Source: JAFDZV01 sp048594725 (GTDB lineage Bacteria > Bacteroidota > Ignavibacteria > OLB7). Taken from it: a stretch of 64,000 bases of DNA. Numbering within the stretch: position 1 is the first letter of the stretch; each line of letters begins with the position of its first letter. Positions 14,488 to 22,721 of the stretch are shown in pieces. The translations under genes and the position numbers were made by a program. The stretch is taken from assembly GCA_048594725.1 (NCBI GenBank), contig JBMDXA010000196.1:14334-78333 (forward strand), written 5' to 3'. Under the pieces are notes generated by a model, which worked only from the letters and a program-made list of their open reading frames with translations, was not told the DNA's origin and searched no databases.

Positions 14488-16599
14488 TCATTGGGGGACG
14501 ACGAACCGCCGTACCAGGCTTTCGCCATGCATATCCAGGCGGCAGAAGTACAGGCCCGGAGCAAGCGCATCATCCCGCAGCGGAAACCGGTGCGGCCCGG
14601 CGGAGAGATCACTATCCACTACCCTGGCGACTTCCTCTCCGAGCAGATTGTAGAGCCGGAGCACGGCGCGCCCAGGGACGGGAAGGGAGATGCCGATAAC
14701 AGGCCCGCTCCCATCGGCATAGACGATCAGCGAGGCCGCAGCGGCCCCTCCACCGGAATACGAATCAACCGACGCGATCGCGCCTCTGCTCATAAAAAGA
14801 CCCGCACCATCGGTCCCCACACAGAGATGCCCGGCGGAATCGATTGCAAGCGAGAGTATGCGATGCCCGAACGTGGCAATCATCTCCCATGTGCCCCCTC
14901 CATCAACGGTGCGGAAGAGAGAGGAATCTGCCCCGGCATAGACCGCGCCGGAGCGATCGGCCACTAGCGCACCGATGTTCATCGTGCCGAGCCCCGCAGC
15001 AGACCATGTGACGCCATCATCATCGGAGATATGCACGCCCCCGGCTTCGAGCGATGACCTGATATAGGTTCCGGCGAACAGTCGCCCTTTGCGGTCGCTC
15101 GCCAGCGCTCCCACTCTTTTCATCGAGCGCGCACTATACCAACTCCGGCCCAGATCCTGCGAACGGGCCAGCCCCGCGTCCGCGCCGATGAGGATGGCGC
15201 CGCCGGGCGTCAGGATACCAAGGTTCTGGGTTCCCAGCCACGAGTTTATCGGCTGCCATGTCCTGCCGGTATCGGAAGAGTAGATCATATCCCGCCCCCA
15301 ATCCGTGCACAGCACCCGCCCGTCCGGCTGAGCATCGACCGAGATGAAATTCATGTAGCGGAGATCACTCACCAGCGGCGTCCATTCCCCGGAACCGGGA
15401 TGATAGCGTGCAACGGTTTCATCCCCCGCAGCCAGAAGATCCCCATCCGGAAGAAGCGCGGCTGCCCTCAACTGCTCTCTGAAGAGCGGGGTGATACGCG
15501 CCCATCTCCGCCCCGGACGCTGGGTTGTGCGCAGGGTGGTGGCACCATAGTCGTTCCCGGATACGGCGAACAGACCCCCATCACGGCCGCAGATGATGGA
15601 CCTGATGCGAAGCACCTCCAGTCCCAGATTGGACTCCCTCCATGAGGCTCCTCCGTCGTCCGAGCGGACGACGCCCCAATCCAGCGTGCCGGCCAGAAGC
15701 CGTCCGGGAGCCAGCTCGCAGATCCCCCCAACCTGCCTCAGCGTATCGTTCAGCCGCTCCCAGGTCGCGCCGCCATCCGGGGAACGGAACACAACTCCCG
15801 ACTCGTGCATGATGGCGAAGATATCGCCCGAGGGAGCCGCGCTCATGGAAACGGCTGCATCCATAATCTCGGGATAGGTGGCGACGGTATCCCAGGTTGC
15901 CCCGTCGTCCGCACTACGCAGGTGATACCTCCCCGTGGGCACGTGGAGACGTCCGGCGCCGTCGAGCATCAGGGCCGAGCCCCATAGATCGTTGAGAATA
16001 TTCCAGGTGACCCCATCGTCGGAGGCGATGATCTGGTAGATATGGATATAGGGATCGTACGCCCAGGCGAAGATGCGCCCGGAGGGTGTTACCAGCATCC
16101 CGGAACAATCACTGCTCAACGGATCGGCGGAGGTCCATGTCCGGCCATCATCGGTGGAGCGATGCAGTTCGTAATCAGCGGCCCAGAGAACACCGGCACT
16201 ATCGGCGGCCACGGCGGCCAGCCGATGTCCGGCCAGACCGAGCAGCTCCCAGTGCTCGCCGCCATCATCGGAGCGATAGATCCCGTCGGAAGCGGCTGCA
16301 ACGAGCCGTCCATGGTTGCGCTCGATGATCTTCGCTGCGGCGATACCCTCCGGCTGCGCTCTCTGCCACGTACGGGCGGAGTCATCGGAATAATGAATGC
16401 CGCCGGTGATGGTGCAGGCGAAGATGCGCCCGCGCGAACTGCGGAAGATACCGGCCACATCTCCCCCCTCCATGCCCGGCAGCCGCTCCCATGCACCATC
16501 CTGGGCGGAGAGGATATCGGCAAGGGCCAGAAGAAGAACGATGAACGCCGATGCGCGCAGCAGATGACTATGCATAGAGGAGGAGCGGAGGAGAGCCAT
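14488..16599 (-). CDS. T9SS-sorted BNR/Asp-box propeller protein (Ycf48/sialidase-like repeats)
   Basis: 703 residues with a signal peptide (LLRASAFIVLLLALADILSA). About eleven Asp-box-like units of the form S-D-D-G-x-T-W are spaced through residues 30-600 (for example YRSDDGGEHWELL, RSPDGGATWERL, ISDDDGVTWSAA), which implies one or two beta-propellers as in sialidase/Ycf48-type repeats. The last 75 residues (VPGRAVLRLYNLLGEEVARV...GLYFCRLDMHGE) are a type A T9SS C-terminal sorting domain, so the protein should be exported and attached to the surface. No catalytic residues for a sialidase are obvious. Two starts (16599 and 16575) are possible. Confidence 0.82.
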   Translation of the reverse strand: MALLRSSSMHSHLLRASAFIVLLLALADILSAQDGAWERLPGMEGGDVAGIFRSSRGRIFACTITGGIHYSDDSARTWQRAQPEGIAAAKIIERNHGRLVAAASDGIYRSDDGGEHWELLGLAGHRLAAVAADSAGVLWAADYELHRSTDDGRTWTSADPLSSDCSGMLVTPSGRIFAWAYDPYIHIYQIIASDDGVTWNILNDLWGSALMLDGAGRLHVPTGRYHLRSADDGATWDTVATYPEIMDAAVSMSAAPSGDIFAIMHESGVVFRSPDGGATWERLNDTLRQVGGICELAPGRLLAGTLDWGVVRSDDGGASWRESNLGLEVLRIRSIICGRDGGLFAVSGNDYGATTLRTTQRPGRRWARITPLFREQLRAAALLPDGDLLAAGDETVARYHPGSGEWTPLVSDLRYMNFISVDAQPDGRVLCTDWGRDMIYSSDTGRTWQPINSWLGTQNLGILTPGGAILIGADAGLARSQDLGRSWYSARSMKRVGALASDRKGRLFAGTYIRSSLEAGGVHISDDDGVTWSAAGLGTMNIGALVADRSGAVYAGADSSLFRTVDGGGTWEMIATFGHRILSLAIDSAGHLCVGTDGAGLFMSRGAIASVDSYSGGGAAAASLIVYADGSGPVIGISLPVPGRAVLRLYNLLGEEVARVVDSDLSAGPHRFPLRDDALAPGLYFCRLDMHGESLVRRFVVPQ

Positions 16600-16709
16600 T
16601 GAAAAAAGGAGAAGATAACCGTCGGCTCATTCCGATGATAGTCACTCGCAGCCCCTTCTTGCATCTGCCACAATGCGCTCCCCTGCGGGCGCATCAGCCC
16701 TCATCGGCA

Positions 16710-17648
16710 TCAGCCCTCCTTCAGCATCTCCTCCAGGCAGACCTCCACGCTCCCGGCGAGCCCTTCCAGATCGTATCCCCCCTCCAGCACCGCCACGAAC
16801 CGGCCGCCGCAATGCTTTGCGGCCAGATCGAGCATCATCCGTGTCATGCGGCGAAAGCCCTCTTCGCTGACGCGCATCCCGGCGAGCGGATCGCGATGGT
16901 GGGCGTCGAACCCGGCGGAGATCAGAATGAACTCCGGAGCAAATCGCTCGATCTCCGGTTCCGCCTGGGCGAACGCCGCCATATACTCGTCATCGCCGCT
17001 TCCGGCCGCAAGCGGAAGGTTCAGCGTGTAGCCCTCGCCGGCTCCCACCCCGCGCTCCCCCGCGGCCCCCGTGCCGGGATAGAGCGGCCATTGATGGGTG
17101 CTGATATAATAGACCGTGGGATCACTCTCGAAGATGTGTTGCGTGCCGTTGCCGTGATGCACATCCCAGTCCAGGATCAGCACGCGCCCGATGCCATGCT
17201 TCTGCTGAAGATACCGCGCCGCCACGGCAACGGTGTTGAATAGGCAGAAGCCCATGGCACGATCCCGCTCCGCATGATGCCCCGGCGGGCGGGCCGCGCA
17301 GAAGCTATTGGCGGCCTCCCCGCTCATCACCGCATCGCAGGCGGCCAGCGCCCCGCCCACCGCAAGCAGCGCTGTGCGGTACGACTCCGGCGAAAGCGCC
17401 GTATCGGCATCGAGATGATCCAGCCCGGCATCGCACGCCGCCTGGATGCTCGTGATGTACGATGCCGGATGGACCGTCTCCAGCCAGGCCACATCGGCAT
17501 GATGCGGCGTGATATGCGCCAGCCGCTCGTACAGGCCGCTGGTACGCAGCCGCGATCCTATCGCCCTGATCCGGTCCGGCCGCTCCGGATGCCCCGGCCC
17601 GGTATCATGGTCGAGATACCGTTCGTCGAAAACAAATGCTGTTGCCAT
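16710..17648 (-). CDS. Histone deacetylase family protein / acetylpolyamine amidohydrolase-like
   Basis: 313 residues from the ATG at 17648. Class II HDAC-type zinc amidohydrolase signatures are complete: GHPERPDRIRAI, RPPGHHAERDRAMGFCLFN, LILDWDVHHGNGTQHIF (metal ligands), SAGFDAHHRDPLAG and LEGGYDLEGLA. Bacterial members remove acyl groups from acetylated polyamines, acetoin-metabolism proteins or other small substrates; which applies here is not readable from sequence. It stands alone, divergent from the following lipoprotein gene. Confidence 0.92.
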   Translation of the reverse strand: MATAFVFDERYLDHDTGPGHPERPDRIRAIGSRLRTSGLYERLAHITPHHADVAWLETVHPASYITSIQAACDAGLDHLDADTALSPESYRTALLAVGGALAACDAVMSGEAANSFCAARPPGHHAERDRAMGFCLFNTVAVAARYLQQKHGIGRVLILDWDVHHGNGTQHIFESDPTVYYISTHQWPLYPGTGAAGERGVGAGEGYTLNLPLAAGSGDDEYMAAFAQAEPEIERFAPEFILISAGFDAHHRDPLAGMRVSEEGFRRMTRMMLDLAAKHCGGRFVAVLEGGYDLEGLAGSVEVCLEEMLKEG

Positions 17649-17828
17649 CTTCGTACCCCATTGTGAGCCGGCCAAGATACCTATCGGACCGTTGTGCATC
17701 GCATCCGGCCGCCACCCCCTCTCATGCAAGGCAGGGGTTTCTCCCTGGTACGTGAAGGATGAAGGCTCTACATTCCCGCCCCAATTTTTTCCGCATAGTA
17801 TTCATACCAGTTTCAGGAGAAACGATCG

Positions 17829-18515
17829 ATGACCTTTCGTACAACGTTCCGCGGAGCAGTTCTCGCTCTGGCCGCCCTCTGCACGGCTCTTACGATGAAC
17901 GCATGCTCCGACAACTCTCCTACCGATAAGGATGATGATGGCGGCCAGGGGGCTCCCATCACGGCGCCGTATTATATCCAGGCCACTATGAACGGGAAGA
18001 CCGTCACCTATCAGACCTCGGCATTGAGCAACGGGCAGATCGGCCAGTCCATGCACAGCCGCAGCACAAACAACGGCACGAAAGTGTGGCTGGTTCAGGA
18101 ATATTCATTCAACAAGGCAACGTTCGCCAACGGCGATTTTGTAGTGGATACGCTCGCCGATTGTCCCAGGATCTCCTTCATCAAGAACTATGACGACACG
18201 CCATACGACGAGGAGCTGGATGAGCTTGTCAGACCGGTGATGCAATTCGGCAGCGAGCGCACACGGACCGATGGAGTGCAGATCGCCTGGACCGATGGCA
18301 GCGGAAAACGATGGTGCTCCTCCTGGGGCTCCGGAGATCAGGCTGGAAGCTCCTTCAAGGTGACCGAGCATACCAGAATAGAATATCAGATCGGCCAGCC
18401 TCTCGGCGGGCGATACAACAGCAAGGGAACATTCAACTGCACGCTCTATGATGCCCAGGGAAACTCCATGCCGGTAACGAACGGGAAGTTCTCCCTGCAA
18501 ACCGTCTTCGAATAA
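17829..18515 (+). CDS. Hypothetical lipoprotein, 228 aa
   Basis: The ATG at 17829 is preceded by CAGGAGAAAC, a good ribosome site. The signal peptide ends LTMNAC, giving a lipidated Cys, followed by an Asp-rich linker (SPTDKDDDGGQGAP). The mature part (YYIQATMNGKTVTYQTSAL onward) looks like a jelly-roll beta-sandwich, similar in outline to bacterial surface lipoproteins with a DUF6252-like appearance, but I cannot assign it. Single-gene unit closed by a strong terminator. Function unknown. Confidence 0.78.
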   Translation: MTFRTTFRGAVLALAALCTALTMNACSDNSPTDKDDDGGQGAPITAPYYIQATMNGKTVTYQTSALSNGQIGQSMHSRSTNNGTKVWLVQEYSFNKATFANGDFVVDTLADCPRISFIKNYDDTPYDEELDELVRPVMQFGSERTRTDGVQIAWTDGSGKRWCSSWGSGDQAGSSFKVTEHTRIEYQIGQPLGGRYNSKGTFNCTLYDAQGNSMPVTNGKFSLQTVFE

Positions 18516-18541
18516 CAGATATATCCTAGTAGTTTTTTTTT

Positions 18542-18575
18542 AAAAGTCCCGGAATGCCATTCCGGGACTTTTTTA
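18542..18575 (+). terminator. Rho-independent terminator
   Basis: AAAAGTCCCGGAATG pairs with CATTCCGGGACTTTT, followed by more T. It lies 26 bases after the lipoprotein stop. Confidence 0.9.
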
Positions 18576-18641
18576 TTGGCGGATCGCCGCCGCATCTACT
18601 CGCGAGGCATCCGGAAGCAGGAGTCATCATACGCATATCAC

Positions 18642-18686
18642 CTATAAAAAAGGCTGCATCATCCTCCGGAGAGAATAGATGCAGCC
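18642..18686 (-). terminator. Rho-independent terminator (minus strand)
   Basis: GGCTGCATC (18652-18660) pairs with GATGCAGCC (18678-18686). On the minus strand it runs into TTTTTTATAGG. It terminates the TPR protein gene. Confidence 0.85.
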
Positions 18687-18759
18687 ACCAATAATTTTTG
18701 GATTTCTGATAAATCCATTCTGATACCGGTGCGCCCGTTGGGGGAGGAGCGTTCCGGTT

Positions 18760-20268
18760 CTAATCGATAAGCGTCACATCGCGCTCAAGCTGGAATCGCA
18801 GCTGCGGCTCGTTGTCGTAGTCGGTATAGCGTTTCGCCAGATCGAGATTACGGCGCCACGTATCGCGATTCCCCATCTTCAGATCACACTCGGCCATGTA
18901 AAAATAGCTGTAGGGGGCCACCCATGTCTCGCTATGTTTTCCCGTGGCGATTGCTGCTTTATACGCATCCACCGCCTTTGCGCATTCTCCCCGCTCCTGA
19001 AGTCCGCGTCCGAGAGCGTACTGTGCCTGGGCCCGTTGCGCCGGTGTCAGATCGCGGCGGCCGGCGATGCCGCTGGCGAGGGTATAGGCCTCGTTGAAAT
19101 TCCCGCCGGTAGCCGCGTTCATGGCGCGGAACAGGGTGATATCGGTAGGGGTCATCGCCGTGGCGCGCAACTGCTTCGCCTTGCGGTGCGCCATCTCGTC
19201 CTCCGGCGAGGAGAACTGCGGGCTCTTCAGAACGTAATCATACGCCTTGATGGCATTCGCGCGGTTTCCCTCGGCCTCGAAGCAGACTCCGAGCAGATAC
19301 CAGGAATATGCGCGGTACATCTTTTCATCGGAATTCTTGATGAATTTCTGGAGATACGGTTTTGCGCGGGCGAAATCGTTTTTCATCGTATAGGCGATGC
19401 CGCAGCGGCCGTAGCTCATATTGGTCACCACCTTGAAATCATTATTCCCCTGCTTTATCACCCCCTCGTAATAGGCGATGGCCTTGTCCGGCCGGTTCTC
19501 GGTGGCATAAACCGTGGCGATGGCATATGAGATACCGACATTACGGGGATATTTCCGGGAGAGCGCCTCCAGCGCCGGCAATCCCTTCTGCACATCCTGG
19601 AGGTAATACACGTTCAGCAGCGCAAGGATGAGCTGCGCATCGTTCTTGAAATAGGTGCCCCGGCTTGCCACCGTTTCTATCTCCTTTATCCCCAGTTTTG
19701 CATCCCCCTTGATCCCGCTGAACCCGGAGAGGAACTGCGCGGCCTTCGGCACGGAGCCGACCAGGAAATGAAAGATGCCGAGCCCGAGATAGGCATCGTA
19801 GGCTTTCGGATCGGCGCGCACCACCTCGTTCAGCTTCTCGTAGCAGGAGCGGGCCGAGATCGCCGCGGCCATCGCATTCTCGGCATGGGCGTTCGCGATC
19901 GCCTTGTAGCCGTAGCTCATGCCGAGGAAGAGCTTGGCCCTGGTATCCCCGCCGCGCTTCTCGGCGGCCCTTATTGCCTGATCGCTCATCTTCATGAACA
20001 GATCGAACTGCTCCTGGCGCTTGTCGAAGATATAGCTCCAGAGATGGACGTTGGCGCGATAGAAATATCCCCTGGGGTCGCCCCGGTCGGCAGCGATGGC
20101 CGCATCGAAACTCCGGGCCGCCTGATCGAAGCGCACCGAGTAGAGATGATCGATCCCCTGGATGACATGCCGCTCCACATCATCCGGAGGGGCGGCATGG
20201 AGCGCAAGCGGAACCATCAGGAGAAACGGAACGAGAAATCCTGGCATGTTCATACGATATCCCGGCAT
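18760..20268 (-). CDS. Exported tetratricopeptide-repeat protein
   Basis: 502 residues. The N-terminal signal (MPGFLVPFLLMVPLALHAAP) is followed by TPR-type helix pairs along the whole chain (DQAARSFDAAIAADRGDPRGYFYRA, DKAIAYYEGVIKQ, ANAIKAYDYVLKS, AKAVDAYKAAIATGK). The early part (ISARSCYEKLNEVVRADPKAYDAYLGLGIFHFLVGSVPKAA) resembles TTC39/Iml2-like repeats found in some bacterial exported proteins. It is probably a periplasmic protein-protein interaction scaffold. The tandem Met-rich start (M1, M6, M8) leaves the exact start open. It has its own terminator and a 400-base divergent promoter region. Confidence 0.85.
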   Translation of the reverse strand: MPGYRMNMPGFLVPFLLMVPLALHAAPPDDVERHVIQGIDHLYSVRFDQAARSFDAAIAADRGDPRGYFYRANVHLWSYIFDKRQEQFDLFMKMSDQAIRAAEKRGGDTRAKLFLGMSYGYKAIANAHAENAMAAAISARSCYEKLNEVVRADPKAYDAYLGLGIFHFLVGSVPKAAQFLSGFSGIKGDAKLGIKEIETVASRGTYFKNDAQLILALLNVYYLQDVQKGLPALEALSRKYPRNVGISYAIATVYATENRPDKAIAYYEGVIKQGNNDFKVVTNMSYGRCGIAYTMKNDFARAKPYLQKFIKNSDEKMYRAYSWYLLGVCFEAEGNRANAIKAYDYVLKSPQFSSPEDEMAHRKAKQLRATAMTPTDITLFRAMNAATGGNFNEAYTLASGIAGRRDLTPAQRAQAQYALGRGLQERGECAKAVDAYKAAIATGKHSETWVAPYSYFYMAECDLKMGNRDTWRRNLDLAKRYTDYDNEPQLRFQLERDVTLID

Positions 20269-20669
20269 TTGGAGTCAGAAAGGTTGACAGGAACAGTGCA
20301 TCACAATGAGTTGCAATCGGGCCCGGCATCCGCCATTGCAGCCGCGGGCGGGCGATCGCGGTTCAGGCCCCGAACGGTAGAGAACGGCCCCATCTCCGCA
20401 TTCCACTGCCATCCCGCCATGCTTCCGGAGAGCGGCCTTCCATCCGGGAGCCGAACGCGGGACAGTATAACGCGGCGCTCATCATGATTGCGAGCACTCA
20501 GGTGCGGACCAGATCCGGCGACAATTCAGTATGGGCTCGTACCGGAGGCCCGCAAGTGTGAGTATATTTGGCGCTTCCGAAAGTTTCCGGACCGCTCGGG
20601 TTGATGCAGACGTTTACCTGTCCCATAAGATTCGCCCGATGGCGATAAGAATTTGCAACGGTTACTCAG
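20269..20669. other. Divergent promoter region
   Basis: No gene supported. It separates the TPR gene (minus) from the 206-residue/lysC pair (plus). No clear repeat or regulatory hairpin was recognised. Confidence 0.5.
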
Positions 20670-21290
20670 ATGACACACGAAGCATTCAGAGATCTGGTGG
20701 ATCGCATGCGCCCCGCCGGCGAGGGAATCCATCCGGTGGAGATCACCGAAGAAGAGATGATGTCGCTGACGCGCGAACAGGCCGAGGAGCTTGTGGCGCT
20801 CTACGGCTCCAGCGCATTGATGACGCTCCCGAGCAAGGAGCGGGAGTTTTTCGCATGGCTCCGCACCAACGACGAGCCGATCTGGAACGATCTGTGGGAA
20901 GGGGACGAGAAGCCGTATCAGGTGAGCCTCTCATATCTGCCCGACCTGCTGCCGAACCGCCGCGGGTTCGCCATCTGCGATCTGATGGAGCATCAGAACT
21001 TCTACTTCACCGTCGATAACATCACCGCCGAGGATGGCTCCCCCTTCCTGGATGCGGCGCTCGCCATCGTCAAGAACGAGGAGCGGATCTCGATGGAGCA
21101 GGCGTTCGTGGTAGAGGTATGGCGCGCGCCGATCGATCAGTGGCGTTTCTCCTATATGTACGGCGTGCCGCTGGAACAGGTGAAGAAGATGGTGAGCTGG
21201 CTGATCGCCGAGGGGATTCTCTCCCCGCCGGCGCAGCGTGCCGACGAGGAGGAGCCCGGCCAGATTCCGCCCGCTCCGGAGCTGCAATGA
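20670..21290 (+). CDS. Conserved-looking unknown protein, translationally coupled to lysC
   Basis: 206 residues, soluble and acidic (EITEEEMMSLTREQAEELVALYGSSALMTLPSKEREFFAWLR...NLW-type motif). No signal or membrane segment and no motif I can name. A Pro/Glu-rich tail follows a predicted winged-helix-like end (YGVPLEQVKKMVSWLIAEGIL). The stop TGA overlaps the lysC ATG (ATGA at 21287-21290), so the two are translated together. The function is not known; coupling suggests a role tied to aspartokinase expression or simply operon partnership. Confidence 0.75.
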   Translation: MTHEAFRDLVDRMRPAGEGIHPVEITEEEMMSLTREQAEELVALYGSSALMTLPSKEREFFAWLRTNDEPIWNDLWEGDEKPYQVSLSYLPDLLPNRRGFAICDLMEHQNFYFTVDNITAEDGSPFLDAALAIVKNEERISMEQAFVVEVWRAPIDQWRFSYMYGVPLEQVKKMVSWLIAEGILSPPAQRADEEEPGQIPPAPELQ

Positions 21291-22654
21291 GCGCCATCCC
21301 CCCGGAACGGCAGCCCGTTGTTCTGAAGTTCGGCGGCACCTCCGTGCGCGACGCCGGTGCGATGCGCCGCGTGGTAGCCATCACCGGCGCGGAGCGCGGC
21401 AGGTCTCCCGTGGTGGTAACCTCGGCGTGCTCCGGCGTTACCGATATCCTCCTGAACTGCGCGAGCCTCTCGGGCCAGGGACGCGCCGAAGAGGCCATAG
21501 CGCTGGTTGCCCAGCTGCGCGAGCGGCACCACGGCATCCTCCACGAGCTTAACCCCGACTCCCCCGCGCGCGCCGAACTGGAGGCGATGCTGGATGAGAT
21601 CGAGCAGCTCGTGCACGGCGTTATCCTGCTGGAAGAGCTCTCCCCCCGCACCACCGATCTGTTCGCCTCGTACGGGGAACGGCTGTCGTCGATCCTGCTG
21701 GCGGAGGCGTTCCGCGCGGATGGCTGGCATGCGGCGCTCTCCGACAGCCGCACGTTCATCATCACCGACGCCTGCCACACCGATGCCAAGCCGCTGATAA
21801 GCGCCATCGACCGGCATGCGCCCGCAATACTGCTGCCGCTGCTGGAGGAACACGAGGTGGTGGTGGCGCAGGGGTTCATCGGCTCCACCAGTGAGGGGGT
21901 CACCACAACCATCGGCAGAGGTGGCTCCGATCATACCGGCGCGCTGCTGGGGGGGGCATTGCATGCCAGGGAGATCCAGATCTGGACCGATGTAAGCGGC
22001 ATCCTCACGGCCGATCCCCGCGTGGTGCCGCAGGCGCGGGTGGTACCGGAGGTCACCTTCACCGAAGCCCGCGAGCTGGCGTTCTTCGGGGCCAAGGTGA
22101 TCCATCCCGACACCATCCTCCCGGCGGTGGAGCGGAACGTCCCGGTGGTCATCAAGAACTCGATGCGCCCGGAAGACCCCGGCACCCGCATCCTCCCGGA
22201 CGGCTCGCCGGTCTCCCCCGGCATCCACTCCATCACGGTGAAGAAGGGGATGACGATCCTCCGGCTCTGCCCCAGAGATCCGCGCGGCGGAATGGCGGTG
22301 ATGGAACGGGCGCTCGGCCTGTTCGCGGAACATGATGTGCCGGTGCTCTGCGCGCAGCTCGCCGAGTCGCGCGCGGTGGTCACCGTCCCCTCCGATCTTT
22401 TCCACGATGTCATCCGCGCCGCGCTGGAAGCGGTCTGCCGTCTGGAGACGGAGCCCGGCTCGGCGCTGCTCTGCATGACCGGTTCGGCGCTTCGCCGTAC
22501 CCCGGCCGCCATCGCCGAACCGCTGGCGGCGCTGGAGGGGTTCCCGGTGGGGTTCGTGGCAGCCGGATCGAGCGAGCATATCCTGCTGGTGGGAGTGCCG
22601 CAGGAGAAGTGCGCCGAGGCCCTGGCGGCGGTGCACCGGAAGCTGTTCGAGTAG
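21287..22654 (+). CDS. lysC: Aspartate kinase
   Basis: 455 residues. This is the first step of the aspartate pathway to Lys, Thr and Met: ATP-dependent phosphorylation of L-aspartate. The N-terminal kinase domain has VVLKFGGTSVRDAGAM (Lys about 14), GFIGSTSEGVTTTIGRGGSDHTGALLG and the WTDVSGILTADPRVVPQA signature. Residues after about 310 form two ACT domains (HSITVKKGMTILRL, VGFVAAGSSEHILLVGV) expected to bind regulatory amino acids. Its length is that of a monofunctional LysC; no homoserine dehydrogenase domain follows. The start overlaps the upstream stop by four bases. Confidence 0.95.
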   Translation: MSAIPPERQPVVLKFGGTSVRDAGAMRRVVAITGAERGRSPVVVTSACSGVTDILLNCASLSGQGRAEEAIALVAQLRERHHGILHELNPDSPARAELEAMLDEIEQLVHGVILLEELSPRTTDLFASYGERLSSILLAEAFRADGWHAALSDSRTFIITDACHTDAKPLISAIDRHAPAILLPLLEEHEVVVAQGFIGSTSEGVTTTIGRGGSDHTGALLGGALHAREIQIWTDVSGILTADPRVVPQARVVPEVTFTEARELAFFGAKVIHPDTILPAVERNVPVVIKNSMRPEDPGTRILPDGSPVSPGIHSITVKKGMTILRLCPRDPRGGMAVMERALGLFAEHDVPVLCAQLAESRAVVTVPSDLFHDVIRAALEAVCRLETEPGSALLCMTGSALRRTPAAIAEPLAALEGFPVGFVAAGSSEHILLVGVPQEKCAEALAAVHRKLFE

Positions 22655-22721
22655 CATCGCCCCCGGTTAGGCCCGGCACCGAGCGCGCCCTGCGGGGGAG
22701 GAAGATGCGGAACATCCTGTT

